Positions 34,780 to 44,035 are shown, numbered from the stretch's first letter. The stretch: 64,000 nt of DNA from Streptomyces sp. NBC_00390 (GCF_036057275.1 NZ_CP107945.1:186001-250000), one strand, 5' to 3'. The notes: generated by a model not told the origin, from the letters alone. Made by a program: numbers and translations.

Positions 34780-36094
34780 GGAGCAGCGCCTCCTTCGCCG
34801 CGGCGCGGCCGGTGCGTACCGCGCCTTCCATGTAGCCGGCCACCCACTGGTCGGATCCGCAGACGTAGAAGGGCGGTTCGTGTGTGGCGTGCAGCGGGCC
34901 GACGGCCATGACGTCGCCGGGGGTCCACTGGGTGACGTATCCCTGGGTCCATGGATCGGTGCCCCACATGCGGATGTACGAGCTGATCGGGGTGTGCGCC
35001 TCGTCCCCGTAGAGGCGGGCGATGTCGCGGAGCAGTTCGCCCTCGCGCAGGTGGCCGGGCATGCCGAGCAGGACGCCGAACCGCTCCGGCGGGACGAGTG
35101 CGGAGAGGATTCCCTCGTTCTGCGGCCAGGTGCTGCCGAGGACGCCTTCGCACTCGGACAGACCGTTCAGGTCCGAGTCGCGCCAGAACGGCTTGTCGTA
35201 TGCCGCGACGAACTTGGCGGCGACCGCCTGCCGTTGGCGTTGCAGGGAGGCGAGTCGCGCGTCGGAGACGCCCGTCACGGCGACCGAGCGCAGAGGACCG
35301 ACAGGAAGTGCGCTGACGACCGCACCCGCGGTGAGGGTCTCGCCCCCGGCGAGCCGCACGGTGCAGCCACCGGGCCGCACCGCGATCGCCTCGACTGCCG
35401 CGCCCAGCCGTATCCGCTCCCCCAGCCCCTGCGCCATCCGCAGCGCGACGGTGGCGGAACCCTCGGCGACCCGCAGGCCTTCCCAGTCCTCGTAGTCGTA
35501 GTGCTCGCTCTCGTCGCCGCCCGGGACTGCGGCGTGCTTGCGCAGGGCGGAGAGCAGCGAGGTCCGTTCGTACGAACCACTGGCCAGGGCGAGTTGGCCG
35601 ATCTCCCACAGGCGGACGACGGCGCCGCTCGCGCCCTCGGAGCGCAGCCAGTCGGCGACCGACAAGGCGTCGAGGGCCGTCGCCTCGGGACGGGACCAGG
35701 GGTCGTCCGGGTCGACGGTCCCGGCGAGGGCCGTGAACGCGGCGGTCAGCCGCCGGTGGCAGGCGTCGTCACCGGGGCCGAACCAGTGCGGCGGGTCGCC
35801 CGCGGAGACGCCTTCGGGCGTGGCGCGTGCCATGAACCCGGCTTCGGCGACATAACTGGGGACCAGGGTGAGTCCGAGTTCCCCGGCGAGGCCGAGGTAG
35901 GCGGTGTGCGCCCGGCCGACGACCTCGCCGCCGAGCTGGACGAGACGGCCGTCGGGCAGGGCGGTCTGTTCGACGCGCCCTCCGACCCGGTCGCGGGCCT
36001 CGACGACGAGTACGTCGGCTCCGCCGGCCGCCAGGTCCCGTGCGGCGGCGAGACCGGCCAGGCCGGCGCCGAGCACGATGACATCGTGATTCAT
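34772..36094 (-). CDS. Flavin monoamine oxidase, probable putrescine oxidase
   Basis: 440 residues. FAD-binding VIVLGAGLAGLAAARDLAAG, VVEARDRVGGRV, and C-terminal WTQGYVTQWTPGDV and FYVCGSDQWVAGYMEGAVR, the MAO/polyamine oxidase family layout. It should oxidise putrescine or another primary amine to 4-aminobutyraldehyde with H2O2. Follows potA by 30 bases. Confidence 0.88.
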   Translation of the reverse strand: MNHDVIVLGAGLAGLAAARDLAAGGADVLVVEARDRVGGRVEQTALPDGRLVQLGGEVVGRAHTAYLGLAGELGLTLVPSYVAEAGFMARATPEGVSAGDPPHWFGPGDDACHRRLTAAFTALAGTVDPDDPWSRPEATALDALSVADWLRSEGASGAVVRLWEIGQLALASGSYERTSLLSALRKHAAVPGGDESEHYDYEDWEGLRVAEGSATVALRMAQGLGERIRLGAAVEAIAVRPGGCTVRLAGGETLTAGAVVSALPVGPLRSVAVTGVSDARLASLQRQRQAVAAKFVAAYDKPFWRDSDLNGLSECEGVLGSTWPQNEGILSALVPPERFGVLLGMPGHLREGELLRDIARLYGDEAHTPISSYIRMWGTDPWTQGYVTQWTPGDVMAVGPLHATHEPPFYVCGSDQWVAGYMEGAVRTGRAAAKEALLRG

Positions 36095-36124
36095 GAACTG
36101 TTCCTTCGGTGGCTGCGGGGGCGG

Positions 36125-37213
36125 TCAGTCCAGGACCAGGCAGTGCTCGGGTTTCCAGCCGAACTCGACGCGCTCGCCGCCGCTCCAGCGGTCCTCCATG
36201 CGGGAGCGGGCGGTGTTCTGCTCCAGGACGGACAGGGTGATGCCGGGGGCGAGTTCGATGAGGTAGGTCGTGGTGGGCCCGGAGTAGACGGTCTCGCGGA
36301 TGACGCCGCTGGCCAGGGCCATGCCGGGCTCGAAGTCGGAGAGCCAGATCTTCTCGGGGCGGATGGAGAGGCTGACGCGGCTGCCGTCGGGGACGGCGGG
36401 ACGGGTGCCGACGGGGAGGGTGGGCCCTTCGTCGACGACGACCCGGCCTGCGCGGTAGGTGCCGGGGACGAGGTTGGAAGTGCCCATGAAGGACGCGACG
36501 AAGCTGTTGGCGGGGTGTTCGTACACGTCCTCGGGGGTGCCGCACTGTTCGACGCGGCCCTCGTTCATCACGGCGATCCGGTCCGACATCGTCAGGGCCT
36601 CGTCCTGGTCGTGGGTGACGAAGACGAAGGTGATGCCGATCTCTCGCTGGATCTGCTTGAGCTCGACCTGCATGCGGCGCCGGAGCTTGAGGTCGAGGGC
36701 GGCGAGCGGCTCGTCCAGGAGCAGTACCTGGGGTCCGTTGACGAGGGCGCGGGCGAGGGCCACGCGCTGGCGCTGTCCGCCGGAGAGGGTGCGGGGCTTG
36801 CGGTCGGCCAGTGGGCCGAGCTGGACGCGCTCGAGCATGGTGCCGACGCGTTCGCGGATCTCGGCGCGGCCGATGCCCTTGCGCTTGAGGCCGAAGGCCA
36901 CGTTGTCGGCGACCGAGAGATGGTCGAAGAGGGCGTAGCTCTGGAAGACGGTGTTGACATTGCGCTTGTTGGGCGGCAGCGCGGTGACGTCCTCGCCGCC
37001 GAGCAGGACGGTGCCGTCGGTGGGGTCGGTGAAGCCGCCGATCATGCGCAGGGAGGTGGTCTTGCCGCAGCCCGACGGGCCGAGCAGGGAGAAGAACTCT
37101 CCGGGGGCGATGTCCAGGTCGAGCTCGTGGACCGCGTAGGAGCCTCCGTAGGACTTGCTGACGGAGTCGAGGCGGACGGCGGGCGTGATGTCGTCGGTTG
37201 TCACGGGTGTCAC
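36125..37213 (-). CDS. potA: Polyamine ABC transporter ATP-binding protein
   Basis: 362 residues from GTG 37213 (GTGA overlap with the permease stop). Walker A GPSGCGKTT, Q-loop, signature LSGGQRQRVALARAL, Walker B VLLLDEPLAALD, H-switch FVTHDQDEAL and a C-terminal TOBE domain (LSIRPEKIWL). It energises PotBC import. PotA-type assignment comes from the operon with PotB, PotC and a PotD-like binding protein. Confidence 0.93.
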   Translation of the reverse strand: MTPVTTDDITPAVRLDSVSKSYGGSYAVHELDLDIAPGEFFSLLGPSGCGKTTSLRMIGGFTDPTDGTVLLGGEDVTALPPNKRNVNTVFQSYALFDHLSVADNVAFGLKRKGIGRAEIRERVGTMLERVQLGPLADRKPRTLSGGQRQRVALARALVNGPQVLLLDEPLAALDLKLRRRMQVELKQIQREIGITFVFVTHDQDEALTMSDRIAVMNEGRVEQCGTPEDVYEHPANSFVASFMGTSNLVPGTYRAGRVVVDEGPTLPVGTRPAVPDGSRVSLSIRPEKIWLSDFEPGMALASGVIRETVYSGPTTTYLIELAPGITLSVLEQNTARSRMEDRWSGGERVEFGWKPEHCLVLD

Positions 37214-38121
37214 TTCCCGGAGAGCAGGTCGAGGCCACCGCGGCGGCCGAACAGACGCGGGATGAACAGGGCGAGGGCGATGAGGCCGATGGATCCGGCG
37301 AGCATCAGGGTGCCGACGGCGTTGATGGTGGGTTCGACGCCGAAGCGGATGGCCGAGTAGATGCGTACGGACAGCGGCTGCGGGTCGACGCCGGTGGTGA
37401 AGTAGGCGAGGACGAAGTCGTCGAAGACCAGGGCGAAGACGAGGACCGAGGAGGCGAGGATGCTGGGCAGCAGCGCGGGGAGGGTGACCAGGCGCAGTGC
37501 CTGCCAGCGGCTGGCGCCGAGGTCCATCGCCGCTTCCTCGGTCTCCGGGTTGAGGGCCGCGATCCGGGAGCGCAGGATGACCGTCACGTAGGAGATGGAG
37601 AAGGTGATCTCCGCGAGCATGACGGTGCCGGTGGACAGGGTGATGCCCATGCCCTTGAACAGGAGCATCGCGGCGACGCCGGTGACGATCTCCGGGGTGA
37701 TCAGTGGGACGAGCATGATGAGGCCGGCGAGCGAGCCGAGGCGGCTGCGGGAGCGGACCAGGCCGAGGGCCAGGGCGACTCCGAGGATCATGGAGCCGGC
37801 CATGGCGACCAGGGACACGCGCAGGCTCATGCCGAGCGAGGCGATGAGTGCGTCGTCGTGGAAGAAGTCCGAGTACCAGCGCAGGCTGAAGTCCTTGAAG
37901 ACGGTGAGGGACTTCTGCGCGTTGAAGGAGAAGAGGATGACGACCCCGATGGGGACGTAGAGGAGCGCGAAGAAGAGGACCGTGACGGCGATGGCGAAGC
38001 GGGGTTTGCGGTCGGTGCCGCGGCGGTGCCGCCGCACGGTTTTCGTCTTGGCGACTGCGGGGCGCGGGGCCGTCCGCCGTGCGGGGCGGAAAGTGGCCGG
38101 GGTGGCGGGGCGCAGGGTCAT
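37210..38121 (-). CDS. potC: Polyamine ABC transporter permease, PotC-like
   Basis: 303 residues from ATG 38121 (ATGA overlap with potB). Basic cytoplasmic N-terminus then six predicted helices and the EAA loop EEAAMDLGASRWQALRLVT that contacts PotA. Downstream in-frame extensions to 38952 in the other frame are shadows. Confidence 0.92.
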   Translation of the reverse strand: MTLRPATPATFRPARRTAPRPAVAKTKTVRRHRRGTDRKPRFAIAVTVLFFALLYVPIGVVILFSFNAQKSLTVFKDFSLRWYSDFFHDDALIASLGMSLRVSLVAMAGSMILGVALALGLVRSRSRLGSLAGLIMLVPLITPEIVTGVAAMLLFKGMGITLSTGTVMLAEITFSISYVTVILRSRIAALNPETEEAAMDLGASRWQALRLVTLPALLPSILASSVLVFALVFDDFVLAYFTTGVDPQPLSVRIYSAIRFGVEPTINAVGTLMLAGSIGLIALALFIPRLFGRRGGLDLLSGK

Positions 38122-39044
38122 CGGACCGCCTCCGCCTCGTCCTTGCGGGCGCGGCGCAGGTAGCCGATCATGCCGACGAACAGGACCGCCATCATCAGCA
38201 TGGTGAGGGCGGAGCCGAGCGGCCAGTTCTGGCCCTGGAAGAATTTGTCCTGGATCAGGTTGCCGATCATGATCTGGTCGGGGCCTCCCATGAGCTGGGC
38301 GCTGACGAAGTCGCCCATGGCGGGCAGCAGGACGAGTACGCAGCCGGCCGCGGCGCCCTGCCTGGTCGCCGGCAGGGTGACGAAGAAGAAGGTGCGCAGC
38401 GGGCCTCCGTAGAGGTCGCGTCCGGCTTCGATGAGCGAGGTGTCCATGCGTTCCAGGGCCGCGTACAGCGGGATGATCATGAACACGATGAAGCCGTAGA
38501 CCAGGCCGGCGATGACCCCCCCGCCCGTCTGGAGGATCTTCGTGGTCTCGTCGGCGAGTCCGGCGGACCGCAGCGCCTTGAGGAGGGGCCCGTCGTCGGA
38601 GAGGACGACGGACCAGCCGTACATGCGCACGAGATAATTTGCGAAGAACGGGACGACGATGGCGGCGATGAGGAGATTCTTGAAACGTCCGCCGTGCAGG
38701 GCGATGGCGTAGGCCACCGGGTAGGCCACGACCAGGCAGATGGCGCAGGTGAGCACGGCGTAGCCCAGTGAGCGCAGGAGCACCACGCGGTAGGCGGGGT
38801 CGGCCATCGCCGCGATGTTGTCGAGGTTGAACCCGAAGCGCGGATTGCCGAGCGGGTCGGTGGTGCCGAACGCGAGGGCGGCGACGAGGACGAGGGAGGC
38901 GATGAGGAAGGCGGTCATCCACAAGGTCCCGGGGACCATCAGCCAGATCCACAGGCGGGCGCCGGCGGCGCTGGGGCCGCCTCGGCGGCGGGGTGCTCCG
39001 GGTCGGCTGGGCGGGGAGGCCGCGGGTGGGGTGCTTGGTGACAT
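38118..39044 (-). CDS. potB: Polyamine ABC transporter permease, PotB-like
   Basis: 308 residues. MetI-like permease with helices such as LWIWLMVPGTLWMTAFLI and an EAA-type loop SLIEAGRDLYGGPLRTFFF. Starts one base after the PotD stop, ends coupled to potC. Confidence 0.92.
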   Translation of the reverse strand: MSPSTPPAASPPSRPGAPRRRGGPSAAGARLWIWLMVPGTLWMTAFLIASLVLVAALAFGTTDPLGNPRFGFNLDNIAAMADPAYRVVLLRSLGYAVLTCAICLVVAYPVAYAIALHGGRFKNLLIAAIVVPFFANYLVRMYGWSVVLSDDGPLLKALRSAGLADETTKILQTGGGVIAGLVYGFIVFMIIPLYAALERMDTSLIEAGRDLYGGPLRTFFFVTLPATRQGAAAGCVLVLLPAMGDFVSAQLMGGPDQIMIGNLIQDKFFQGQNWPLGSALTMLMMAVLFVGMIGYLRRARKDEAEAVR

Positions 39045-39045
39045 G

Positions 39046-40182
39046 TCAGCCGGCCTTCACATGGGTCCAGGCGGTGTCGCGGGCCTGCTCGCCCTTCGAG
39101 GTGCCGTTGCGGAAGTAGAGGTCGTCCTTGAGGTCCGTGGCCTGGACCAGGCATTCGGGGAACGGCTCCACGATCGCGGCGTATGTGTCCTCGCTGCCGC
39201 CCACCGGCATGGGGTAGCCGATGTACTCGATGTTCTTCTTCACGTTCTCAGGGCGGAGCATGTAGTCGATGAAGAGCATCGCCGTGCCCGGGTGAGGGGC
39301 GTTGACAGGGATGGCGTAGCAGTCGGAGTTGACCGGGGCGCCCTCCTTGGCAGTCTCGAATCCGAAGACTGAGGGGTCCTTGGCCTGGCCGAGCATGGCG
39401 GCCATGTCTCCGCTCCAGGCCTGGGTCATGGCTGCATTGCCGTTGAGCAGGTTGTTGTAGCTGTCGCTGGAGAAGCCGCGCAGGCGGGGGCGGAGCGAGT
39501 GGAGGGTGTCGGTGATCCTGGCGAGGTCGTTCTCGTTCTCGGTGGCGATGTCGAGGCCGAGCTTGAGCGCGGCCATGCCGAGCACTTCGTCGCGGTCGTC
39601 GAGGACGAAGACCTTGCCCCTGGCGCGGTTGTTCCACAGGTCGTCCCAGGAGCCCGTCAGATCGTCGCCGATCTTGTCCTTGCGCCAGCCGATTCCTGTC
39701 TTGTACATGGTGAACGGGACGGTGTGCGCGGAGTCCTTGTCGTACCAGGGGTCGGCGAAGTAGTCGTAGCGGCCGAACACCGACTCCGCGTGCCGCAGCC
39801 GGGTGTGGTCGATCTTCCTCAGCCGGTTTCCGGCAGCAAGGCGCTGGGCCCATTTCGCGGTGGGGAAGATGATGTCGTAGCGGTTCCCGGCATTGAGCTT
39901 GGCGACCATGCCTTCCATCGAGTCGAAGTTCGACTGGATGACCTTGACGCCGTACTCCTTCTCGAATCCGGCGAAGACGGCGGGGTCCACGAAGTCGGCC
40001 CAGTTGAAGTAGACGAGGTCACCGTCGGGCCTGACCTTGATCGGTTCGTCCGGGGACTTCGATGCGACGGGATCGGCGGTGGTGAATCCGCAGCCCGCGG
40101 CCGTCAGGCCGAGGGCCGCGGCGGCGCCGGTACGCAGAAGGGAACGTCGGGACATGTGTGGCAGGGGTGCCTCGGGGGACAT
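39046..40182 (-). CDS. potD: Polyamine ABC transporter substrate-binding lipoprotein, PotD-like
   Basis: 378 residues from ATG 40182 (GGAGAGG upstream). Tat-like signal SRRSLLRTGAAAALGL with lipobox TAAGC at the cleavage site. Periplasmic-binding type 2 fold with VYFNWADFVDP-like start and DRYDIIFPT-like hinge segments, as in spermidine/putrescine binding proteins. First gene of the potDBCA-oxidase-aldehyde dehydrogenase operon. Confidence 0.92.
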   Translation of the reverse strand: MSPEAPLPHMSRRSLLRTGAAAALGLTAAGCGFTTADPVASKSPDEPIKVRPDGDLVYFNWADFVDPAVFAGFEKEYGVKVIQSNFDSMEGMVAKLNAGNRYDIIFPTAKWAQRLAAGNRLRKIDHTRLRHAESVFGRYDYFADPWYDKDSAHTVPFTMYKTGIGWRKDKIGDDLTGSWDDLWNNRARGKVFVLDDRDEVLGMAALKLGLDIATENENDLARITDTLHSLRPRLRGFSSDSYNNLLNGNAAMTQAWSGDMAAMLGQAKDPSVFGFETAKEGAPVNSDCYAIPVNAPHPGTAMLFIDYMLRPENVKKNIEYIGYPMPVGGSEDTYAAIVEPFPECLVQATDLKDDLYFRNGTSKGEQARDTAWTHVKAG

Positions 40183-40375
40183 CGTGGTCCTCTCCGTGGG
40201 GTCCCTTCAAGATCCGCAGGGCATGGGGGAGCTGCGGTTCCGTGGGGACAGTTCGGTACTGGGCGCGGTCCTGGGTGCACGGATGCCCTGGCTCCGTACG
40301 GACGTGGCGGCCGCTCGGGCGGTGCGGGGCACACCACCGGCTGCGGCGCGGACAACTCGCCTCAGCGGGCAGCGC

Positions 40376-41605
40376 TCAGGGCACCGCGCCGTCGAGATCC
40401 GCCCGGACACGGCCGGCGAACCAGCCGACCGCGGACTCGCGCCGGGACAGGGGCCCCGGTTCGAATCCCGGGGTGGTCAGTCCTTTCTGCACGCGGGCCA
40501 CCAGTTCGGCATCCTCGTCGTTGGTGATCCAGCCGATGTGGATGTTCAGCCGCCGGGCGAGCCGGGTGCGCAGTCCGGTGCCACGGCGGGTGTAGAACGC
40601 TCCGGGCACGGCCACGCGGTCCACCGCTGTCGGGATTGCGGTCCAGGCAAGCACATGGTCGGGGTAGAAGTCGATGAGTGTGTTGGGATAGATCACGGCG
40701 TACCGCCAGACACGGCGGTCCGCCTCGCGGAGGCCGGGCATGGGGGCGGCCATGCGCTGGTAGAGGCGTTCGGCCCAGTTGGAGGAGGGCTTGTCGCGCA
40801 GCGGTGAGGCGAACAGGGCGTACGCCTCGCCGATCTCGCAGGTGTAGGCCTGGTAGTCGAGCAGCCGCATCAGGCCGGGGTGGGCGACGGGTACGTGGTA
40901 GCCCTCGAGATAGTTGTCGACGGCTACCTTCCAGTTGGCGTGCTGGACCTCGGCGGCGTCCAGGTCGTGGATGCGGCTGCGGCCGATGGGCACCAGATCG
41001 GCCCCCGCGTAGTGGCCGACCGCCTCGGCGAGCGGGGCACACTGCTCACCCAGCGGTACGGCGTCCTGGTCGAGGTTGACGAACACGAAGCCGAGGAACG
41101 ACTCCACGCGGACGGAGAAGAGCCCCAGCCTCGGCTTGTCCAGGCACGGGATCTGCCGTGCCTCGGGGGCTCCGACCAGGCGTCCGTCGAGCTTGTACGT
41201 CCAGCCGTGGTACGGGCAGCGGATGGCCTTGCCGGAGGGTTCCGGCTCGGTGACCAGGCGGGTGCCGCGATGGCGGCAGACATTCAGGTGGGCGGCGAGG
41301 GCGCCGTCCTCGGTGCGTACGACCAGCACCTCACGGTCGGCGACCGTGGCGGCGAGCCGGGCACCCGGCCCGGGGAGGTCGGATTCGTGGCAGACGAGCT
41401 GCCAGGACCTGGCGAAGATGTGCCGGGTCTCCGCGGCTGCGGTTTCCGGGTCGGTGTAGTAGCGGGCGGACAGCGCCCGGCCCGGGCCGTCGGGGCTCGT
41501 GATGTCCTGGCCGGGGCTGTACCGGCCGGCGTCTGCCGGGCCGTTCCGGCCTGCGGGGCGTTCCCGCTCCAGCGGCGCTGTCGGGGCTTGGGCTTCGGGC
41601 TGCAT
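40376..41605 (-). CDS. Rieske non-haem iron oxygenase, alpha subunit
   Basis: 409 residues from ATG 41605 (GGAGGA upstream). Rieske [2Fe-2S] ligands CRHRG and CPYHGWTY (about 109-130). The catalytic mononuclear iron site is the NYLEGYHVPVAHPG motif (two His) with a later Asp. Single-protein alpha subunit without a beta gene, resembling choline/carnitine or other quaternary-amine monooxygenases more than aromatic dioxygenases; the substrate is not provable. It diverges from the NuoF-like/ferredoxin operon, which could supply electrons. Two TetR-type palindromes lie in the shared promoter region. Confidence 0.92.
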   Translation of the reverse strand: MQPEAQAPTAPLERERPAGRNGPADAGRYSPGQDITSPDGPGRALSARYYTDPETAAAETRHIFARSWQLVCHESDLPGPGARLAATVADREVLVVRTEDGALAAHLNVCRHRGTRLVTEPEPSGKAIRCPYHGWTYKLDGRLVGAPEARQIPCLDKPRLGLFSVRVESFLGFVFVNLDQDAVPLGEQCAPLAEAVGHYAGADLVPIGRSRIHDLDAAEVQHANWKVAVDNYLEGYHVPVAHPGLMRLLDYQAYTCEIGEAYALFASPLRDKPSSNWAERLYQRMAAPMPGLREADRRVWRYAVIYPNTLIDFYPDHVLAWTAIPTAVDRVAVPGAFYTRRGTGLRTRLARRLNIHIGWITNDEDAELVARVQKGLTTPGFEPGPLSRRESAVGWFAGRVRADLDGAVP

Positions 41606-41705
41606 CGGCTGACTCCTCCATGCCGCGGACGCGGCGATCGGTTTTGAGGCGGCCCAGGGGCGGTCGGCGAGGCCTTGCGGTGCAGCATGTGCACCGCAAC
41701 CGCGC

Positions 41706-41723
41706 TGACTAATTGGTCAGTCA
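41706..41723. promoter_or_regulatory. TetR-type operator, copy 1
   Basis: TGACTAATTGGTCAGTCA, an inverted repeat of TGACT. It shares the TGACTAATTG half with copy 2. Confidence 0.65.
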
Positions 41724-41762
41724 GATTGCTGGCGGGTTTCCGCAGTGTCAAGACTTGCAGAC

Positions 41763-41780
41763 TGACTAATTGATTAGTTA
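41763..41780. promoter_or_regulatory. TetR-type operator, copy 2
   Basis: TGACTAATTGATTAGTTA, a near-perfect 18-base palindrome. The TetR gene at 49605-50216, at the end of the operon starting here, is the obvious candidate regulator. Confidence 0.7.
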
Positions 41781-41988
41781 GCGTAGTCCTCATCGCTGCT
41801 CCCGGCGAAGAGGACCTTGTGCCCGAACCGGACGCCCGCAGCTTCCCGGACGACCCGCTGTCCGGTCCCCTACCGCCGAACCCCGTCGCACGGCACCCGC
41901 CCCAGGCACCAGGCCGCGGACACCGCACCTCGGCCCCCATCGCCCGTCGCGCCGTGACGGCTCCCCATCCCTCTTCCCGGAGGCACGC

Positions 41989-42420
41989 ATGAGCGGTCGT
42001 CGGAGTCTCGTCTGGCTCGGGCTCACGCCCGAACCGGAACAGGAGCTGCCCGCCACCGTCGCTGCCCTGCGCACCCGTGCGCCGGACACGGCCGCGGCGC
42101 CGCCCGAGCCGGCCGCCGCTGAACGGCGGCGGGTTGAGCGGCTGATCCTCCACGGCAGCGAGCGCAGCTGGCTGCGCTACCTGGCCGAGGTCACCGACCT
42201 GGTGACCTCCGTCGCCGACGGCTCCGCCCAAGGAGACCGCAACGCCGCGCTGGTCGCGGGTGAGGTCGTCCTGGACCACCACCGGATGCTCATCGGGCTG
42301 CCGGGCTCCGGCTACCACCGCACCGAGGACGACCGCCGGGCCCTGGAAGGCGCGGTTCGGCAGCTGCGGACCGCAACGGACGACGGCACGACGCCACGAA
42401 CGCAAGGAGACCGGGCATGA
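41989..42420 (+). CDS. Conserved-context small protein upstream of the NuoF-like gene, function unknown
   Basis: 143 residues from ATG 41989 (GGAGG upstream). Mostly helical, Ala/Arg-rich, with RVERLILHGSERSWLRYLAE and EVVLDHHRMLIGLPGSGY segments but no cofactor motif. Its stop overlaps the next start as ATGA, so it is co-translated with the NuoF-like protein and may be part of the electron-transfer complex. No family recognised. Confidence 0.7.
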   Translation: MSGRRSLVWLGLTPEPEQELPATVAALRTRAPDTAAAPPEPAAAERRRVERLILHGSERSWLRYLAEVTDLVTSVADGSAQGDRNAALVAGEVVLDHHRMLIGLPGSGYHRTEDDRRALEGAVRQLRTATDDGTTPRTQGDRA

Positions 42421-43832
42421 CGGCAACCGCAAGGCAGGGCCGGACCGCGGACCGCCGGCCGGGAGCGAGCACCGTCCCGTGTCCGGCGACGGGCGGACCC
42501 GGGCGGGCGATCGGGGGCGCGGCAACGACCGCCGCCGTCACCCGCATCGCGTCTCTCCTGCCCGGCGGGCCCGGCACCGTGCTCGGTCCGGCGCCCGGGG
42601 CGGTGGAGAGCGCGGCGGCGTACCTCGACGCCGGCGGCTACCGGCACACGGACGACCCCGAAAGGCTGCTGGAGCACATCGCCGACGCCGGGCTGCGCGG
42701 CCGCGGCGGTGCGGCGTTCCCGGCCGCCGTGAAGCTGAGGGCCGTGCGGGACGGCGGCGGTCTTCCCGTCGTCGTGGCGAACGGCGAAGAGGGCGAGCCC
42801 GGGTCGGTGAAGGACCGCTGGCTGCTGCGGGCACGGCCGCACCTCGTGCTGGACGGACTGACCCACGCGGCCGCTGTCACCGGAGCCGTACAGGGCTATG
42901 TGTACGTCTCCGATCCCTACGCCGCCGCCCGTGTGCGCGCCGCCCTCGACGAGCGTACGACGGCCCTGCCGGTCGCGGTGATCGAGACCGGTCACACCTA
43001 CGTGGCCGGAGAGGAGAGCGCGGTGGTACGCCGGATCAACGGCGGGCCCGCCCTCCCGGCCGCCAAACCGCCCCGCCCGTTCGAACGGGGAGTGTCCGAC
43101 CAGCCGACCCTCGTCTCCAACGTCGAAACGCTCGCCCGGATCGCCCTCATCGCCGCCCACCCCGACCTGCGCCACGACATCGCCGGCAGCACGCTGCTGA
43201 GCCTGTCCACGTTCAGGGGCACGCCCCTGCTCGCGGAGGCGCCGTACGGCACCGCCCTGCGCACGCTGGCCGCCGCGCAGGGCACCACGGACGCGACCGG
43301 CGCCCTGATGGGCGGACTGTTCGGCGGGCTGACCGGGCCCGGCTCTCTGGATCTTCCGCTCGACCACTCCGCGCTGGCCGACGCGGGCACGGCACTGGGC
43401 TGCGGGGCGATCCGCTTCCTCCAACCGGGTGTGTGCCCCGTCGCGACCGCCGCCGACGCCGTGGATCATCTCGCGACCGAGAGCGCCCGCCAGTGCGGCG
43501 TGTGTGTCTCGGGCACGGCCGCGATCCGCGACACGCTCCGGCAGCTGACCTGCGGTACGGCGGCCGCCGACACAGCCGAACGACTGGAGCGCTGGGCGTC
43601 CCGGCTGCCCGGCCGTGGCGCGTGCGGGCTGCTCGACGCCGCCGCAGGCACGGCGGGCAGCCTCCTGACCGCGTTCCCCGGCCTCGTACGCGGCCACCTC
43701 GATGCAGCGTGCGCGGCCTGCGCCGCCTGTCCTCCGACGGGCGGTCACCGGCTCGTGGTGCCCGTACCGCACGTCGCCGACCCCCCGTGCGAATCCCCCA
43801 CCCGCCCGGCTCCTCCGACGCGCCCTCGCTGA
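42417..43832 (+). CDS. NuoF-like NADH-binding flavoprotein, probable oxygenase reductase component
   Basis: 471 residues. The NuoF/HoxF fold is clear: GLRGRGGAAFPAAVKL (FMN/NADH loop), VVVANGEEGEPGSVKDR, HTYVAGEESAVVRRINGG and TLVSNVETLARI. The [4Fe-4S] region is altered: the usual CGxCxxC triplet is Cys360-Gly-Val-Cys363-Val-Ser-Gly, followed by RGACG and a C-terminal CAACAAC. There is no NuoE partner, so it is not complex I. With the adjacent ferredoxin it likely carries electrons from NADH to the divergent Rieske oxygenase. Inference from position. Confidence 0.85.
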   Translation: MTATARQGRTADRRPGASTVPCPATGGPGRAIGGAATTAAVTRIASLLPGGPGTVLGPAPGAVESAAAYLDAGGYRHTDDPERLLEHIADAGLRGRGGAAFPAAVKLRAVRDGGGLPVVVANGEEGEPGSVKDRWLLRARPHLVLDGLTHAAAVTGAVQGYVYVSDPYAAARVRAALDERTTALPVAVIETGHTYVAGEESAVVRRINGGPALPAAKPPRPFERGVSDQPTLVSNVETLARIALIAAHPDLRHDIAGSTLLSLSTFRGTPLLAEAPYGTALRTLAAAQGTTDATGALMGGLFGGLTGPGSLDLPLDHSALADAGTALGCGAIRFLQPGVCPVATAADAVDHLATESARQCGVCVSGTAAIRDTLRQLTCGTAAADTAERLERWASRLPGRGACGLLDAAAGTAGSLLTAFPGLVRGHLDAACAACAACPPTGGHRLVVPVPHVADPPCESPTRPAPPTRPR

Positions 43833-43842
43833 AAGGACCACC

Positions 43843-44034
43843 GTGAAACTCTTCCTGGACTCCACACGCTGCCAGGGCTACGGGCTCTGCCAGGAGCACG
43901 CCCCCGATCTGGTCGACCTCGACGAGTGGGGCTATGCGGCGGTAATCGCCGCCGACGTCCCGCCCGGCGAGGAGGAGACGGCCCGCGCCTGCGCCGCCAG
44001 CTGCCCCAACTCCGCACTGCGGCTGGAGAAGTGA
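43843..44034 (+). CDS. Small single-cluster ferredoxin
   Basis: 63 residues from GTG 43843 (GAAAGGA upstream). A [3Fe-4S]/[4Fe-4S] ferredoxin of the type paired with P450 and Rieske systems: DSTRCQGYGLCQEHAPDLVDLD and C-terminal AASCPNSALRL. Three cysteines in the first motif position pattern suggest a 3Fe-4S cluster. It links the NuoF-like reductase to the oxygenase. Confidence 0.92.
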   Translation: MKLFLDSTRCQGYGLCQEHAPDLVDLDEWGYAAVIAADVPPGEEETARACAASCPNSALRLEK

Positions 44035-44035
44035 C

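Larger units (their letters stand above)
41606..41988. other. 383-base divergent promoter region with two TetR-type operators
   Basis: No gene. It holds the promoters of the Rieske oxygenase (minus) and of the NuoF-like operon (plus), and two palindromes at 41706-41723 and 41763-41780 that are AT-rich against the surrounding GC-rich DNA. Confidence 0.7.

Noticed and set aside
34442..37360. 972-codon plus-strand open frame opposite the polyamine operon
   Set aside because: It is antisense to four clear genes (aldehyde dehydrogenase, amine oxidase, potA), is Gly/Asp/Val-rich and has no family match; a typical GC-rich shadow.
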